NCBI GenBank assembly: GCA_030620095.1
Contig: JAUTXW010003824.1
Coordinates: 496,001-560,000 of the forward strand
From: Kuschelorhynchus macadamiae
Lineage: Eukaryota; Arthropoda; Insecta; Coleoptera; Curculionidae
DNA length: 64,000 bases
Direction: 5' to 3'
Shown here: positions 1 through 12,067 of the stretch, piece after piece
How positions within the stretch are numbered: position 1 is the first letter of the stretch
How the letters are laid out: each line of letters opens with the position of its first letter
Program-made: the position numbers and the translations under genes
Notes under the pieces: model-generated
Told to the model about the DNA's origin: nothing
What the model saw: the letters and a program-made list of their open reading frames with translations, nothing else
Databases searched by the model: none

Positions 1-2190
1 ATGAATGCACTACGGATAACAAACAACATACATATCATGATGGCAACTACCAAAAGAAAGATAATACAACTGAAAATGTTTAGCAGTTACCTATCCCTGA
101 GACTACACCTCATTCAGAAAGAACTTCTAGGCAGAAATAAATAAAAAAAAACCTCCAATTATCATAATAAGTATACTTAAGAGCCCTACTTTTAGTTTTC
201 TGTGTGAATTTGTATTCTTTAAACTAGGAAGTGTTCAGCTACTGTATAGAGATGAGAGAGAGAACTTGATGAAATTTTAGCACTGACTGCACAGACCTAA
301 TTATGTTTAAAGAAGATGTATCCAATGTGAAAATTTTGATATATGCTTGTAACTTCATATTAAAACTAAATTATATTACTGGCACTGGAAAATTCATATC
401 AATATTATGTCTCAGCCAATTGTGTGTTAAGTGGTATTATCTAGAACTGTATTATTCAATTTACATAAACACTGCGTGGTATGCATTTAGTTAACTAAAG
501 TTTAAGAAAATGTTTTTGTTTTTAGTTGTGTATCTGACAATATAGGAGTTCTCCAGTATCAGTTTTTTTTTCTGGTTCCTACTATTTGTAGCCTACCTCA
601 AGGCCTCCATCTATGTATATCATTCTAGGAAGTTTGTAAGCCACACGTTAAGTCTATTATAGGTAAATAAAATGAGTAAAAACAGGCTGGTTTAAAAAAT
701 ATGCATACTTTTCATAAGCATTTAGTTGAACTTTATTCCAGTTCTATGTAAAATTCTGTAAAAAACACTTACAGGGTAGAATATACCTATTTAACTTGGG
801 CATCAAAATAGTAAATTTTTTAAATAAAAGTGTACATTTTTTAATTAACAATGAAGCGACAGAATATCATTATTGGACACCCACGTGTAAGAAGTTTTTT
901 TTAATACTGATATTTTTCTAGTCGTACAAAAGTTTGTTTACTTCTGCTGTGTTAAAGTCAGATGTTATAGATACATAGCTGAAGTGAGATAGAGTAGATG
1001 CTATTTGTAAAATCACTGCTACGGTGTGTCTGTGTTGTATTTTATTGATTAAGGATATCTTATTATAATGATTAGTTTTCCTAACCTCTTAGATTTAGGT
1101 AAGACTAAAACATTTTTTTATTAGACAAACCTAAATTTATTATTTAAAGTATTATTTTTACTAGTTTTATAGGAACTATTACAATTACCTCATTAAAGTA
1201 AATGTTAAATATAAATGAAAATAGGTATGTTAAATTTATTTCACTTTTACAAAATATTTCTAATTTGTGTCCTGATCCGAGGTGGGGAATACTTTTAAGA
1301 AACTACACTCGGTACTTTCAGTTTAACTAATGGAATTTGATGTCAGGCTTAAGCATTTTCTCGAGTTGAAATTAGTTTTGAGTAGTTAACTCTACACTGT
1401 ACAAAAATATATCCAATTTAAAAAGTATATAACTAGGTGTCGAAAACATTTTTTAAAAGCGAAAATAATGTCAACTCAAGAATTACCTACCTACCTACCA
1501 AATGATAATGAACATAACCTTTCCAAGTCTGCTAATGCTGCAGACTTTGGTCTCATTACCTTAAATAGTATGTGACAAAATCCTGGGATTCAGCTGAATA
1601 TTTAAAGACCACCTTCGAAGGGTACTTAAGGCTGGCAACGGATAACCATTTCTTTTTAAACAGTGATATGCTTTCGAGCTTATGCTTTGAAATTAAATTG
1701 CAGATGCAGTATCAGCTGAATTCCAAAAGGAAAACTTTTGATGGTTATTACCTTGTATTTTTCATACACTAGTAAGGTTGACGGCGGGGTGGTATAAATG
1801 TTAATACTTAAAGGAACCTTTAATTCTTAAATTAATTAAATTAAGGTTGACAGCTTTTAGAAATATCAATTTGGGATATCTAAGAAAGGATGAAAACCAA
1901 CTGAAGACAAACAAAAAATAAATACAGCTATACAAATAAAGAGAAAAAGGAAAGAAAATGTTAATGAAATGATTATAAATAAAACAGAATGTTAAAAATT
2001 ATTTTTTTGTAAGTTTTTAGCTGTTTTTTACAGAATTAAAGTCTTAGAAGTTACTAGATTCTAATATCTTCAAACGGACAAGTGCTTAAAATACTACTAC
2101 AATATCTACTACAGCAAAATTCCACTAATCTGATCCAACAAATGACTAAAAAAAGATCACCCCTTTTGTGTTTGAGTACTAATAATCACG
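1..2190. other. AT-rich stretch without recognised features
   Basis: I read both strands and saw only short chance ORFs, homopolymer-rich DNA and a small (CTAC)n run near 1486. No protein family, RNA gene or element terminus could be supported. It is probably old intergenic or intronic sequence. Confidence 0.6.
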
Positions 2191-2198
2191 ATCTAAAC

Positions 2199-5100
2199 CA
2201 CGGGTCGGCAACCTTTTGACATCGGCGGGCCACTTTGCGACTGATAAATTTACCGCGGGCCACAAGTTGTCTTGGACATGGATAATCATACAAATTATTA
2301 CAAATAAACTATTGTCTTCAATTTTTTACTTTTTAATGAGTAGGTAAAACTAAATGTATTATATAAATGTGAAAAACTTTATAAATACATAGGTATTCAG
2401 AAATTGAATTGAAACATCTATAAAATATTTAATAAAAACACTACTATTTATGAAGGTACAATACAAACATTTTTGGATATAAAAATACTACACATAATAT
2501 AAATTATGTATATAAATTTACCTATTAAATAACTTCAATCAAAATCATTTACTTGTGATGAAATCTAATCAGATCTTTGTGGTTGAACTTGACTCGAAAG
2601 TTTCTGTATGTCGGCTTGCATTTTAGTTGTAGAAATTCGAAGAATTGAATCTAGGTGTTCATCAGTTAGGCGAGAGCAATATTTGTTTTTTCTATAATTT
2701 AGAATTGAAAACTCACACTCACATTTTTATTTCAGTGAAATTCTCTGGTAAACTTCTATAAAATTCGGCCAGCTGGTTAGTCTCCTTGAAGGCTGTTTTT
2801 AGGGAGTTATTACTTTGCAAATCTATGACATTCATTTGCAGATCGCTTGGAACTTCATCAATTTCAACGGAAAATGGATTTTTGAATATGCATAGATTTG
2901 AAGAAATTTTTCTAAAGTCCGCGAATCGATTTGCAAACTCATTTTGGAGTGTCATTAGTACATTTTTCAGTCTTGTATTTTCCCATTGAAAACCATCCCC
3001 GGCATCTTCAACTGCTTGTATATAGGTAGGAAAATGATCTAATTTTTTTCCTCCATATGTTTTGCAAATAGCTTCAATTTTGTCTCGAATGCAATTACAT
3101 CGCCATACATTTCGCATATTAATTTGTTTTTCCCTTGCAGGCGAGCGTTTAGTTTGTTTAGTTCGGAAGTCAGATCAGCCAAGAAACCAAGCTCTACGAC
3201 CCACTGTTTGTTGTTAAGTTCGTGTACAGGCTTTCCTTTCGTTTACATGAAGTCACAAATTTCTTTTCTCAAACTAAAAAATCTTTGAAGTACTGCACCC
3301 CTGCTGAGCCATCGAACCTCACAGTAGTAGACGACATCGCCATAATCCGCATCCACATCTTCCAAAAACTTTTGGAATTGGCGATGGGTAGTCCATTTTT
3401 TCTTATAAAATTTACCGTGGATTTACAGTGTCCATTATTTCCTTCCACGCCAAGACTGTGCAGCACAATGCCTCCTTCCTTCTCGAGTTTGCTTCGAATT
3501 CGACCAACGACTCCTTTATTGTGGCCGCTCATATTTCTTCCTCCATCAGTGGTTACACTGATCAGCTTTTTCCAGTCTAATTGCAACGATTCTAGCGCTT
3601 GTTCCAAATGCTGAAATAAATCTTTACCAGTGGTAGTTCCCTTCAGACTGCACATTTGTTCAAGTTCTTCATATACCTTGAAGTTTTCGTCAATGCCTCA
3701 AACAAATATAAGGAACTGTGCAGTATCTGACACGTCAGTACTTTCATCCATCGCTAGAGAAAAACAGTCAAAAGACTTCGCTTTTTCTTTGAGCTGCTCA
3801 CGTAAATTACTTCTTATGTTTTCTGTACGTCGAGGGTAAGTCCTAGCAGACAGACTGATTTCTTCAAATTTTTTTTTCTGATCTGGGCATACTTCTTCTG
3901 CTATAGCTAAGACACACTCTTTTACGAGTTCACTATCGGTGAATGCGCGACCAGATTTTGCGAGTATTTCCGCTACCTTGAAACTGGCACGAATACTGGC
4001 TTGACTATTATCTGATTGAACCTTAAAAATGCTCTGTTGACTCCTTAACGAGGATTTTAGCAAATTTATTTTGTTTTTTCGCAAATATTTCACAATGCCT
4101 CCTGAGGTTAAACTCCTTTAGCACGGATACGCATTTTTGGAAAATCAGGCACAATGGTTTTCCTCTGAACTCGATAAAAAAATTTAAATTGGTCCATTCT
4201 TCATTGAAAGATCTATGTTCGTCAGGTAATTTTCTTTTCTTTGAAGCCATGTTTCTCAGTCTCCAACTCTCACAATGTTTAAAACTGTAACAACGAAAAT
4301 ATGAAATAAATACCTACTTAAAACTAAACTGAAGTAGATTTGGTTCATGCAATTTTTAGCCACAATTTTGTATCGCTGTAATTTTTAAAATAATTAATCG
4401 ATTTTCGTGAGCTTGGCCGCAATAGAAAGCTCATTTCTTTCCAACTGATAGCATTGAACAAAATTTTGATAATATTTTAATTTACGTGATGTACAGGAGG
4501 GACCAGCAAACGGTGCAAAGCATCGGAAATTGGCACTTGGTCATAATTTTGATATAAGAATAGATCCATCAGATCCAATCGTGGTTTATTAGAGCGTATT
4601 ATCATATCTCCAGACTAATTTGTCAGAAATCTAATTTTTTGTTTTTTAATGGAGATTTTCCATTTTTCCTCTTTCATTGAATTTTTGTTTTTTAAAGGAA
4701 AACCAAGGAAGGTGAATTATGAAAGAGAAGATCAGTTGTTTTAAAACTTACAGCGATCCAAAATTGGGGCCAAAAATTGCATGATTCAAACCTATTGCCA
4801 AGCAGTTTATTTAAAAATTATAATATTTACAGCACTTTTTAACGACAAACGGAATCAGTGGCGGGATTCAGCAGTTGTGTTGTGTGGGGTGCCGATTCCT
4901 ATTCGATCTTCTTTTGTTTTTGTTTACACTGACATCAATTTATTTACATAATTTACGATCTAAATCTAAATGGATATGAAATTCTAATATTTATGATTCG
5001 TAGGCAGTTAAAACACTTTTCATTTTTTATAGCCTCGAGATCCTGCGCGAATTTACAGTCTTTCCATGGCCTTGAATCCATTAACAATAAACTACTTATG

Positions 5101-6003
5101 AAATAATCGAGATATACTTTAATAAAAACTTAAAATCGGGTTAAAATCCGCGAACGTGCATGGAAAAGAGAAGATTACCTTTTATGTAGCCATAATCAGA
5201 CAATTACCATTATACATCCACGTAAATTTTCCCTATCACAAATTAGAAAACAACAAAAACAATAATTATTATAGTTTGAATTTAGGAATATTTATAAAAT
5301 AATCGTAACAATCATAACCTAACTTTGGCACACCCAAGAAATTCTGAGATGCCTGCCGCCACTGAACGGAATGAAATACGTATACAGGGAGACCAAAGAT
5401 ACAAATAAGGATGATAGTGACTAGGCGAATTTCCAATGTCAAGCACCTAAGAAGAGTTAAAAACTTACTTAGCAATCTGGAGAGATTCACATAAATATTC
5501 TCGCTAACGGCGACCGAAAGCTACGTAGCAGGAAACAACACGCGGTGCAACGGCGCGAGTGGCGGCGTGTGGATGTAGCAACGGCCAGAAGACGAATGAA
5601 AGAAAAGACTGAAGAGAGTAAGCGAGCATGCTGCGTGCGCGGTACAAAACAGCGATGCCACAACATTTTATTTCCCTTAAAATTCCAATACATTTTTTAA
5701 AAATCTTAATATAAATAGTTTCATATATTTCTAATGCGTTATTCGTATTAACTTTGACTTAGAATATCTACAAAAATAGTTAAAAACAGTCAGGTAAAAT
5801 AAACGTAACACGAAACAGTGTTAAGAGACCACGAACTAAACTATATTTCGGTTTGACCAACAATCTGGAATCAATCGCAGGATTGCCATTTCTTAATTGA
5901 TTAAATTGTTTAAAAATTCTTAAAACACAACAATTAAAAACTTCCTGTGTGTCGTCGCGGGCCGCACCAAGATGGTTCGCGGGCCGCGGGTTGCCGACCG
6001 CTG
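2199..6003 (-). mobile_element. hAT element A, full length with 8-bp target duplication, inactive
   Basis: The element is bounded by the octamer atctaaac at 2191-2198 and again at 6004-6011, an exact 8-bp target duplication as expected for hAT transposition. The left end reads CACGGGTCGGCAACC and the reverse complement of the right end reads CAGCGGTCGGCAACC, 13 of 15 bases alike. Both subterminal regions contain GC-rich 'gcgggcc' blocks that contrast with the AT-rich surroundings. The length is 3805 bp. The transposase relic is on the minus strand in the left half (2565-4250). The right half, 4260-5940, has no recognisable coding sequence and would be the 5' side. Exact TSDs with a heavily mutated transposase fit either an old insertion or non-autonomous mobilisation. 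Confidence 0.88.
2565..4250 (-). pseudogene. hAT transposase relic (GTF2IRD2/ZBED5-like family)
   Basis: The minus strand reads, in several frames, as a protein starting MASKKRKLPDEHRSFNEEW and ending in a hAT C-terminal dimerisation region with SRLTDEHLDSILRIS before a stop at 2565-2567. In between are CFSLAMDESTDVSDTAQFLI (first catalytic Asp) and a second catalytic Asp in SVTTDGGRNM. These are typical of the hAT transposases annotated in animals as 'general transcription factor II-I repeat domain-containing protein 2-like'. At least three frame changes (near 4090, 3690 and 3260) and stops break the frame, so no transposase can be made. The N-terminal BED-type zinc finger is short or missing. 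Family assignment is confident; subfamily is inferred from recalled similarity. Confidence 0.85.
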
Positions 6004-6011
6004 ATCTAAAC

Positions 6012-7039
6012 CTGACTAAAAGAAAAAGTCCCAACTTTTGTTCAGAGTAAGGTCATTAGTAATCTTTTATTTCCGATGTAAAAAAAATAATGATATGCTT
6101 TTTCTTTATGTAATTTCCATGAACAAAAAGGGAACAATTCGGAGAACTTGCAAAATATATACTAGATGCCTACAAACATGCTTAAAAGAGGACATCTGGT
6201 TACTCTAGGAATGTGAGAATATCAAGTATTTGAACACCTTTGACAAATGTATGTTACTATTTATACACGTTTTAGTTGAATCTTTAACTGATTTTAATCT
6301 ACTCAAATTTTCGGTTATCAGGTAAGCCTGCCAAAGTCCGATCCTCAGTCTCATCTGTAATATTTCTTTTATTTTTTCAATTGTTGGTTTTTAAACAAGT
6401 CTGGAGCGGGAAGCTCTCTGCAGCAACATTAATTTTTTCTTTTTATTTCCAAAATGCTTAGCTTAGCATACAACCGCTAAAAATCGTTTGATTTAGAAAT
6501 GTTTAACCAAATATTTAACGTTATTTAAGTTAATTTTCATAAATATATAAATATTTCTGGCAAGCATAAAACCTCTGTACTGTAGAATCAGGGTTTTTAA
6601 GAAATCCATGAGAATATTACATTAATTGTCCTTTATTTTACTGTGGCTGAAGCAACCGGTAACCTCACGAGACATATTGTTCTTTATTCTTAATACCCAA
6701 ATGAATCTAACAATAAAGTTCTTTTCTTTCCAAAGTAAAATTCATTTTGCAAAAAAAAAATAAAAACTGTTATTTGTTGTCAAACTAGTAACCTAACCTA
6801 CAATTTTTATTGACGTTTATTTCCAGGGCATACTACATTTTTTCGAAAGCTACCTCACATCCGATGTAGATGCGCTGGCTGGCGAGCACACCTTTTTTTC
6901 TTCCCACCATGCAAGCTATATATCAGGTTGTGATGTTTTGTCGACTTTTTTTATGTTACTTTTTTATATTTTTTATAGACGATAACCGTAGGGCTATGAT
7001 TGGATTATAAACTCTCGATATTATCCCATATTTATATTT
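6012..7039. other. No recognised feature
   Basis: This AT-rich spacer lies between hAT element A and the X repeat. I saw no coding similarity, tandem structure or element terminus. Confidence 0.5.
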
Positions 7040-9146
7040 TTGACTACCGTGAAAATAATTTTTCCAAATGAATTACGCCTCTAAAAGTTACATGAAATTG
7101 AGAAAATCGTATTTAAAAATTTTAAGTGCAAAAAGTATGGGGAAAAACAATTTTTTCAACAGCTGTAAAAATATTTTTTTCTAATATTCCGATTATATTT
7201 TTTTTGAATCTTCATATAAGTACTGTTTTTACCAAAAACCCCAAATCGGTACTTTAAATGCTTTAAAGGTTTCAGTAAAAAAAAAATTGAAAAATTCGCA
7301 GCTGCGAAAAAAAGGGTTTGCATATTTACTAACCAAAACTCCTACATCGATGCCCTAAATCGATAAATGTTTCATTAGGAAAAAGTTACTGCTTTCAAAT
7401 AAGAATTTTTAAACACATTTAAATGTCCTTTATATATTTATTGCCCTTGTATAACATAAATGTTTTATTTCTTATCCGCTCGGAAGAACTTAAGTTCGTA
7501 TTAAATAATATAATCCTACGTAGGGGAAACATTTTTTATTTCATGCTGTCTAGTAAATCTACTTACCCTGTCCTGATTAACGACTGGTAAATAGAACATT
7601 AACGTATCTGATACCCTAGTTTGTTGCCTGGCAAAACTACCATATGTTATTGTTATCAGGAAGCGATTACTGGTTTAACTTTGACATTCTCCCACTTAAA
7701 AATATAAGAAATAATATATTTGGTTTTATTGATTTGAAAGTGACAATCAAAAGACAACCATAATTAGCTGTGGAAAATAATGGCTATAACATCGTCAAAG
7801 TGATACGATTGTTAGATTGCCTACTACTATTTCTTAAATTTTAATAAACACAACTTTTTTTTATCTTAAAAAAAAATATAATAATATAAGACTGTATGAA
7901 ATATTATACGAACACGTCCGTCGTCTCGTCCGTAAAACAACCCTATTGTAATAAGTCATATACCGTACATATAACGTAAATTACTAATACGAGCCTTAAG
8001 TAACCCTAAAGATTATTTATCTGTCTGTACTACCATAAAACATGCAAAATTTTAACAATTTGCACCTGTATACTAGAAGCCTACACTACAAAGCAACTAC
8101 AAAATTTAAAAAACTTCAGACTGAAATACTTTTAAATCCCGTGTCACAAATATTGGAACAAATAAACATCCCGGATAATCATTAAAACACCTATATAGCT
8201 CGAAACAATATAGGTACATAACTCCCAGGAGACCTAAATGTGATCCTTTGTTTACACCTGCTAATATTTACATATAATACATGATGCATATTCATTATTT
8301 CTAATTACGTTCATTTGGCAAACAACATTAAATATGAAAGATATATTAGAATTATGTAAAAATTAAGCCGGAAGGGCGGAATTTATTGTACTTTAAGATT
8401 CAAGCCTATTTTACCGCTCTTTATGAAGCGTTTGAGGAAATATTTGCTAATTTTTCAATCAGTGTCGGGTTGAAAAGCTCACTTGACAGTAAAGTCCACT
8501 GCAGGTGTTTCAAAGCATACCCTATGTGTCAAAATTCTCTTAAAAAGTAAAACTTGTGTATTTTTGTTTTCAAGTCAGATTTTTAGGAATTTCGGTACAT
8601 TCTGGAATCAAATGGTAAATTAGATAGATATAGAAAATAGATTGAGGCTTTTAGATCTGATCTGTTTATGCTAAGAATCTATATAGCTTCTGTGATGTTC
8701 ACGTTCAAAGTAAGAATATCGTATCTAATATTCAAGAAATTCTAACTTTTTAGTTTTCATCCAGTACGGCAGATTTTTGACAGGACTTGAATGCGTCAAT
8801 ATAGTTTCAAAAAATTCCTCGGGCTTCATGAGGCTGATTTATATTATATTTTAATTTTAGTCAGTGCAGGTAATGAAGCACCAAAGGGCAAAAAAATTTA
8901 ATGTTTTTACACGCAAGTAGTTTTTCTCCTTGAATCATTTAACTAGAAATTTAAAACGCAGTTTTGTAGCTTTCTGTTTTCTCATTAATTTTGTCTTTTT
9001 TGGCAATTTTCAATAAAACCAATTTGTGGTCAACGACAACAAGAAAAATCGGCCCTGAAATGGTTATGCAAAAAAGTTAAACACGATACACTTATGAATT
9101 ATTAAAACAAAAAATAATTAAACTCAAACTACAGAACAGCTAACTA
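7040..9146 (+). repeat. Repeat unit X, first copy (X')
   Basis: This segment aligns along most of its length with 12290-13733. Shared landmarks are 'gactaccgtgaaaataattt', 'aaatcggtactttaaatgct', 'cctacgtaggggaaacatt' and 'gaggcttttagatctg'. It contains about 515 bp (roughly 7660-8172) absent from the second copy, so the second copy probably suffered a deletion. It has no coding capacity. Its right edge is cut at 9145-9146 by the Tc1/mariner insertion, and its continuation (Y') resumes at 11685. It may be part of an unrecognised non-autonomous element. Confidence 0.75.
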
Positions 9147-9619
9147 TAGTCGAATGCGGTCTTATCATGCGGGTCCAAAGGTCACCAACATTATGAATCA
9201 AATCAGAAAACACAATGAATACCAAAATGTTGTGTGATTCTTTTATCGAGCTATTAAATCTCGATGGGCTATTTACAAATATACAGGGAGAAACAAAATA
9301 GTTTTTTTATTATATTACGCAATATTATTAAGATAGCCACTTAATATTATTTTATATATTAAATGCCGAGAGACTAAATAAGAAAATTCTCTAAATATGT
9401 ATTTGGTTAAAATTTTTTGATTGGCAAAAATAAAAATACACAAAATGGCAAGCGCCTTAATAAAGTCGGAAGGCGGCTCGAATCAGTGGAACAAACAGGA
9501 TATGTTCTGTTTATACAGCCACTTAATGAAAGTAGTGAGATTTTTTTATTAGTGAGATTATTTTTATTTAATGAAAGTAGTAAGATTATTTTATTTTTTT
9601 TATGTATTGTGATAAAAAA

Positions 9620-9850
9620 ATTTTATTTAGCAAAAATATTATACACTTTTGTTAAAAACACGAGATAATTAGTTATTACTTCCCTCGTGAGATTTTTCAT
9701 ATCTTTACGTTTCAGGATCCCTAGATGCCAGAAAACATGTTTTCTCAATTCCGTCTGTCTGTAAGTATGTATGTCCGTCAGTCTGTCTGTTCGCGGCATA
9801 GCTAAAAAACTACTCATCCGATTTCTTCAAATTTCAGTCTAAAATTAAGG
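9620..9850 (-). repeat. Fragment of dispersed 'gccgcc/gacagacaga' repeat, C subunit
   Basis: The minus strand contains the tail of the C subunit described at 48.1-49.7 kb: an 'agtagttttttagc' segment, then 'gccgcgaac', several gacagac copies, 'aaaacatgttttc' and 'aggatcctgaaacgtaaa'. It lies inside the Tc1/mariner element, so the repeat either inserted there or was carried along. Confidence 0.6.
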
Positions 9851-9860
9851 GCGATGCATG

Positions 9861-9900
9861 CGAAAAATACAGGCTATATATATATAGCCTGTATTTTTCG
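9861..9900. repeat. Perfect 40-bp palindrome
   Basis: The left arm cgaaaaatacaggctatata (9861-9880) is the exact reverse complement of the right arm at 9881-9900, with no spacer. It is directly followed by 'ttagccccgag'. In DNA it could extrude as a cruciform, and in RNA it would form a hairpin. Confidence 0.95.
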
Positions 9901-10059
9901 TTAGCCCCGAGTTTCCGGTAGAGCGATTTTACCGGTTTTTATATATCAAATTTTGTCTTATAATTAATAAAAAAATGTACTTATTTTAAAACCGCTTTAA
10001 AATTGGAACAAGTATTCTATAATTATTTATTTATTGCCTACAAAATTATAAAGGTACTA

Positions 10060-10330
10060 AAAAAGTAAGCAAAAAAATGGTGTCAAATCTAATAAAAAAA
10101 TGTTTAAATTAAAATTCACTGGCTAATATCCAGGAGCCAGTGGCAAAAGCTCTGAGAATCGGTATAAGGAATGTACATAAACTAGTGCATGAAAAAAAAA
10201 ACATAATTTACTTCCGAAAAAATCCAAATGCAACTGACAAATGAAAAGTTACAACGCAAAAATGGATATTCATAATGCAATTTATGATTTATACACGTCA
10301 AAGAATAATATAATCCTTCAGAAATTTTTT
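10060..10330 (+). pseudogene. Inverted duplicate of Tc1/mariner transposase N-terminus
   Basis: The plus strand reads MVSNLIKKCLN then NSLANIQ, matching MVLNLIKYYENENSPANIQ of the minus-strand copy at 11441. DNA similarity continues through 'gtgcatgaaaaaaa', 'aaaaatggat.ttc.t.atgcaattta' and 'tttatacac.tca' up to about 10330. It is a truncated N-terminal (DNA-binding region) fragment facing the longer relic in tail-to-tail orientation. It contains stops and a deletion near 10230. Confidence 0.8.
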
Positions 10331-10341
10331 AATATTATAGA

Positions 10342-11493
10342 CTAAAAAATATCCTCATCACTTAAAAAGTCCTCATCTTCTGAGTGGGCCTAAAATGGCG
10401 CAAGGATCATTGGTGCTATTTCGACATCTAGAACTCGTTCTCGATTCCACCAATCTCATATTAATTTTTTCGTATGTTTAATAGATTTCTTCCAATACTC
10501 CGGCGTAATATAATTTAATGAATCTTGCCAAACAATTTGCACTTTATCTGTTTTTTAATAGGTTTTGCCATTAAAAGAAGTTTCAGCATATTGGGTAAAG
10601 GATTTGGTTGTTGTTTTATTAGCCAGTCATAAATATCACTTTTCTTCCAGGATGAAGTAGGTTGTTTATTTAAGATTCTTGAATGATAAGATGCCTTGTC
10701 CAGAATGATTAAAGATGGAGCATCTAAATTTGGAATCAGTTGTTCTTTTAACTACTTTTCAAACAGTTCACAGTTCATATTATCATGGTGGTCTATACTT
10801 TCGAATGTTGAAGAAAACAGTAAACTTGCACCTGGAAGAAATCCTGTTGAAGAACCTGCATGCAAAATGATGAACCGTTTTCCCGTCCCACATCCTTTTT
10901 TTCTCTTGCCACTTTTTACAGACTCGTCCTGCTAAGATTTCGAACCACTTCCATTAGAAAATATCCAAGTCTCGTCTAAAAATACCACTTTTCTAAATTT
11001 TGAATTAACATTTTCAGTGTATTTCTTTAAAAACTGGATACGTTGACTTGCTATATGTGGCAACTCGCATAAAAATCTTCGATTACAGTCCTTTTTATAT
11101 CGAAAACCCAACATTTTTATTACTTTTGACAACGATTTTAGTCCAATTTCCAATATGCCTCGATTTTTTAAAGTTTCTTTTAAAACTTGAAGGATTATAT
11201 TAGTTTTTGATGTGTATAAATCGTAAATTGCATCACGAACATCCATTTTTACATTGTCACTTAAGTCTTCTGTCCTTGGCTTTTTTCGTGTACATTTCTT
11301 AATCTTCTTCGGTAGTAAATTATGCTTTTTTTCATGCACAATTTTCTGCACAGTCCATTTTCCCAGAGCTTTTGCTACTGTCTCCTGAATGTTGGCCGGT
11401 GAATTTTCATTTTCGTAATATTTTATTAGATTTAATACCATTTTTTTTCGCTTGTGGATGCAAAAAACCCGAAAATTGTTTTCTATTACTCAT
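10342..11493 (-). pseudogene. Tc1/mariner-superfamily (IS630-Tc1-mariner) transposase relic
   Basis: Translation from 11493 gives MSNRKQFSGFLHPQAKK, then a frame change in an A-run near 11440, then a helix-turn-helix region. The catalytic strand VVFLDETWIF (first Asp) is near 10970. After an in-frame TAG at about 10933 the same frame continues with an RFIILHAG strand and APSLIILDKASYHS (second Asp, near 10690). A second TAG lies near 10750. The stretch that should carry the third acidic residue (normally around an N-P-I-E motif) is missing: the frame runs from 'MAKPIKKQ' almost directly into 'WQDSLNYITPEYWKKSIKH', followed by an acidic tail and a stop at 10342. Two stops, one frameshift and loss of the third catalytic residue make it dead. 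Confidence 0.82.
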
Positions 11494-11684
11494 TTTGAGA
11501 TTTTGCAACTGCTGGTATTTATATGTTTATCCTCTTTTTTCATATGAAAATATCATAGGTCTATCTAATTCATCTTCCGGATTTTATGCGGAGGATATGA
11601 TTACCCGTAATAAAAGAAAAACAAACTTAAAACGTTTGTCGTTGATAAATCGTATGACCCGCACGATAACACTGCTTTTGACTA

Positions 11685-12067
11685 TAGCAGGCTCATAACT
11701 ATTCTATATATGAAAGTGATCTTTAAAAAATGAGACAGCCACCAAGACACTATAATGTCAAAATTATTTCAAATACTCTAAGAATTTATTTAACTAAAAC
11801 CAAAGATGATATAATGAATATATAAACAGAAATAATTGTTTCTATAAAGTACTTTGCGAGTTCGATGAAACTCATGATCGAGAAACTACGAAACCATATA
11901 AGAATTAAAGAACATACAGACAAGGAAGAAGAATCATTACGGACATCGCTGAACATTCTTAGAATAATGACTATAGAATCTAATGGTCAGAAGATAAGAT
12001 CTTCCACAAAGATAACATTAGAAAAAAAGGAAATTTAAAAAGGCGTAGTATAACAATAACATCACTC
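11685..12067 (+). repeat. Repeat unit Y, first copy (Y'), GIY-YIG relic
   Basis: It aligns with 13733-14160. Shared landmarks are 'tttaaaaaatgagac', 'aagaacatacagaca', 'attcttagaataatgac' and 'catcactcg'. It is a more decayed copy of the PLE-type GIY-YIG coding fragment in Y and retains no useful frame. It follows the TA at 11685 directly, because the Tc1/mariner element split the X'-Y' unit. Confidence 0.7.

Larger units (their letters stand above)
9147..11684 (-). mobile_element. Tc1/mariner-superfamily element with 29-bp TIRs, TA target site
   Basis: The left end starts TAGTCGAATGCGGTCTTAT and the reverse complement of the right end starts TAGTCAAAAGCAGTGTTAT. The two ends match at 23 of 29 positions and share the inner block TGCGGGTC. 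Each is flanked by TA (9145-9146 and 11685-11686), the ITm target duplication. Removing the element rejoins X' to Y' exactly as in the uninterrupted paralogue at about 13690-13760, an independent empty-site check. Inside are a minus-strand transposase relic (10342-11493), an oppositely oriented N-terminal duplicate (10060-10330) and a fragment of the dispersed 'gccgcc' repeat (9620-9850). The element is therefore composite and long for its family. Confidence 0.85.

Noticed and set aside
303..494. Small plus-strand ORF of 63 codons
   Set aside because: Low-complexity, AT-driven composition with no recognisable domain, start context or neighbour support.
5269..5693. Two adjacent minus-strand ORFs in the right half of hAT element A
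   Set aside because: They lie in the non-transposase half of the element and show no family resemblance. A 5' exon cannot be excluded, but nothing supports one.
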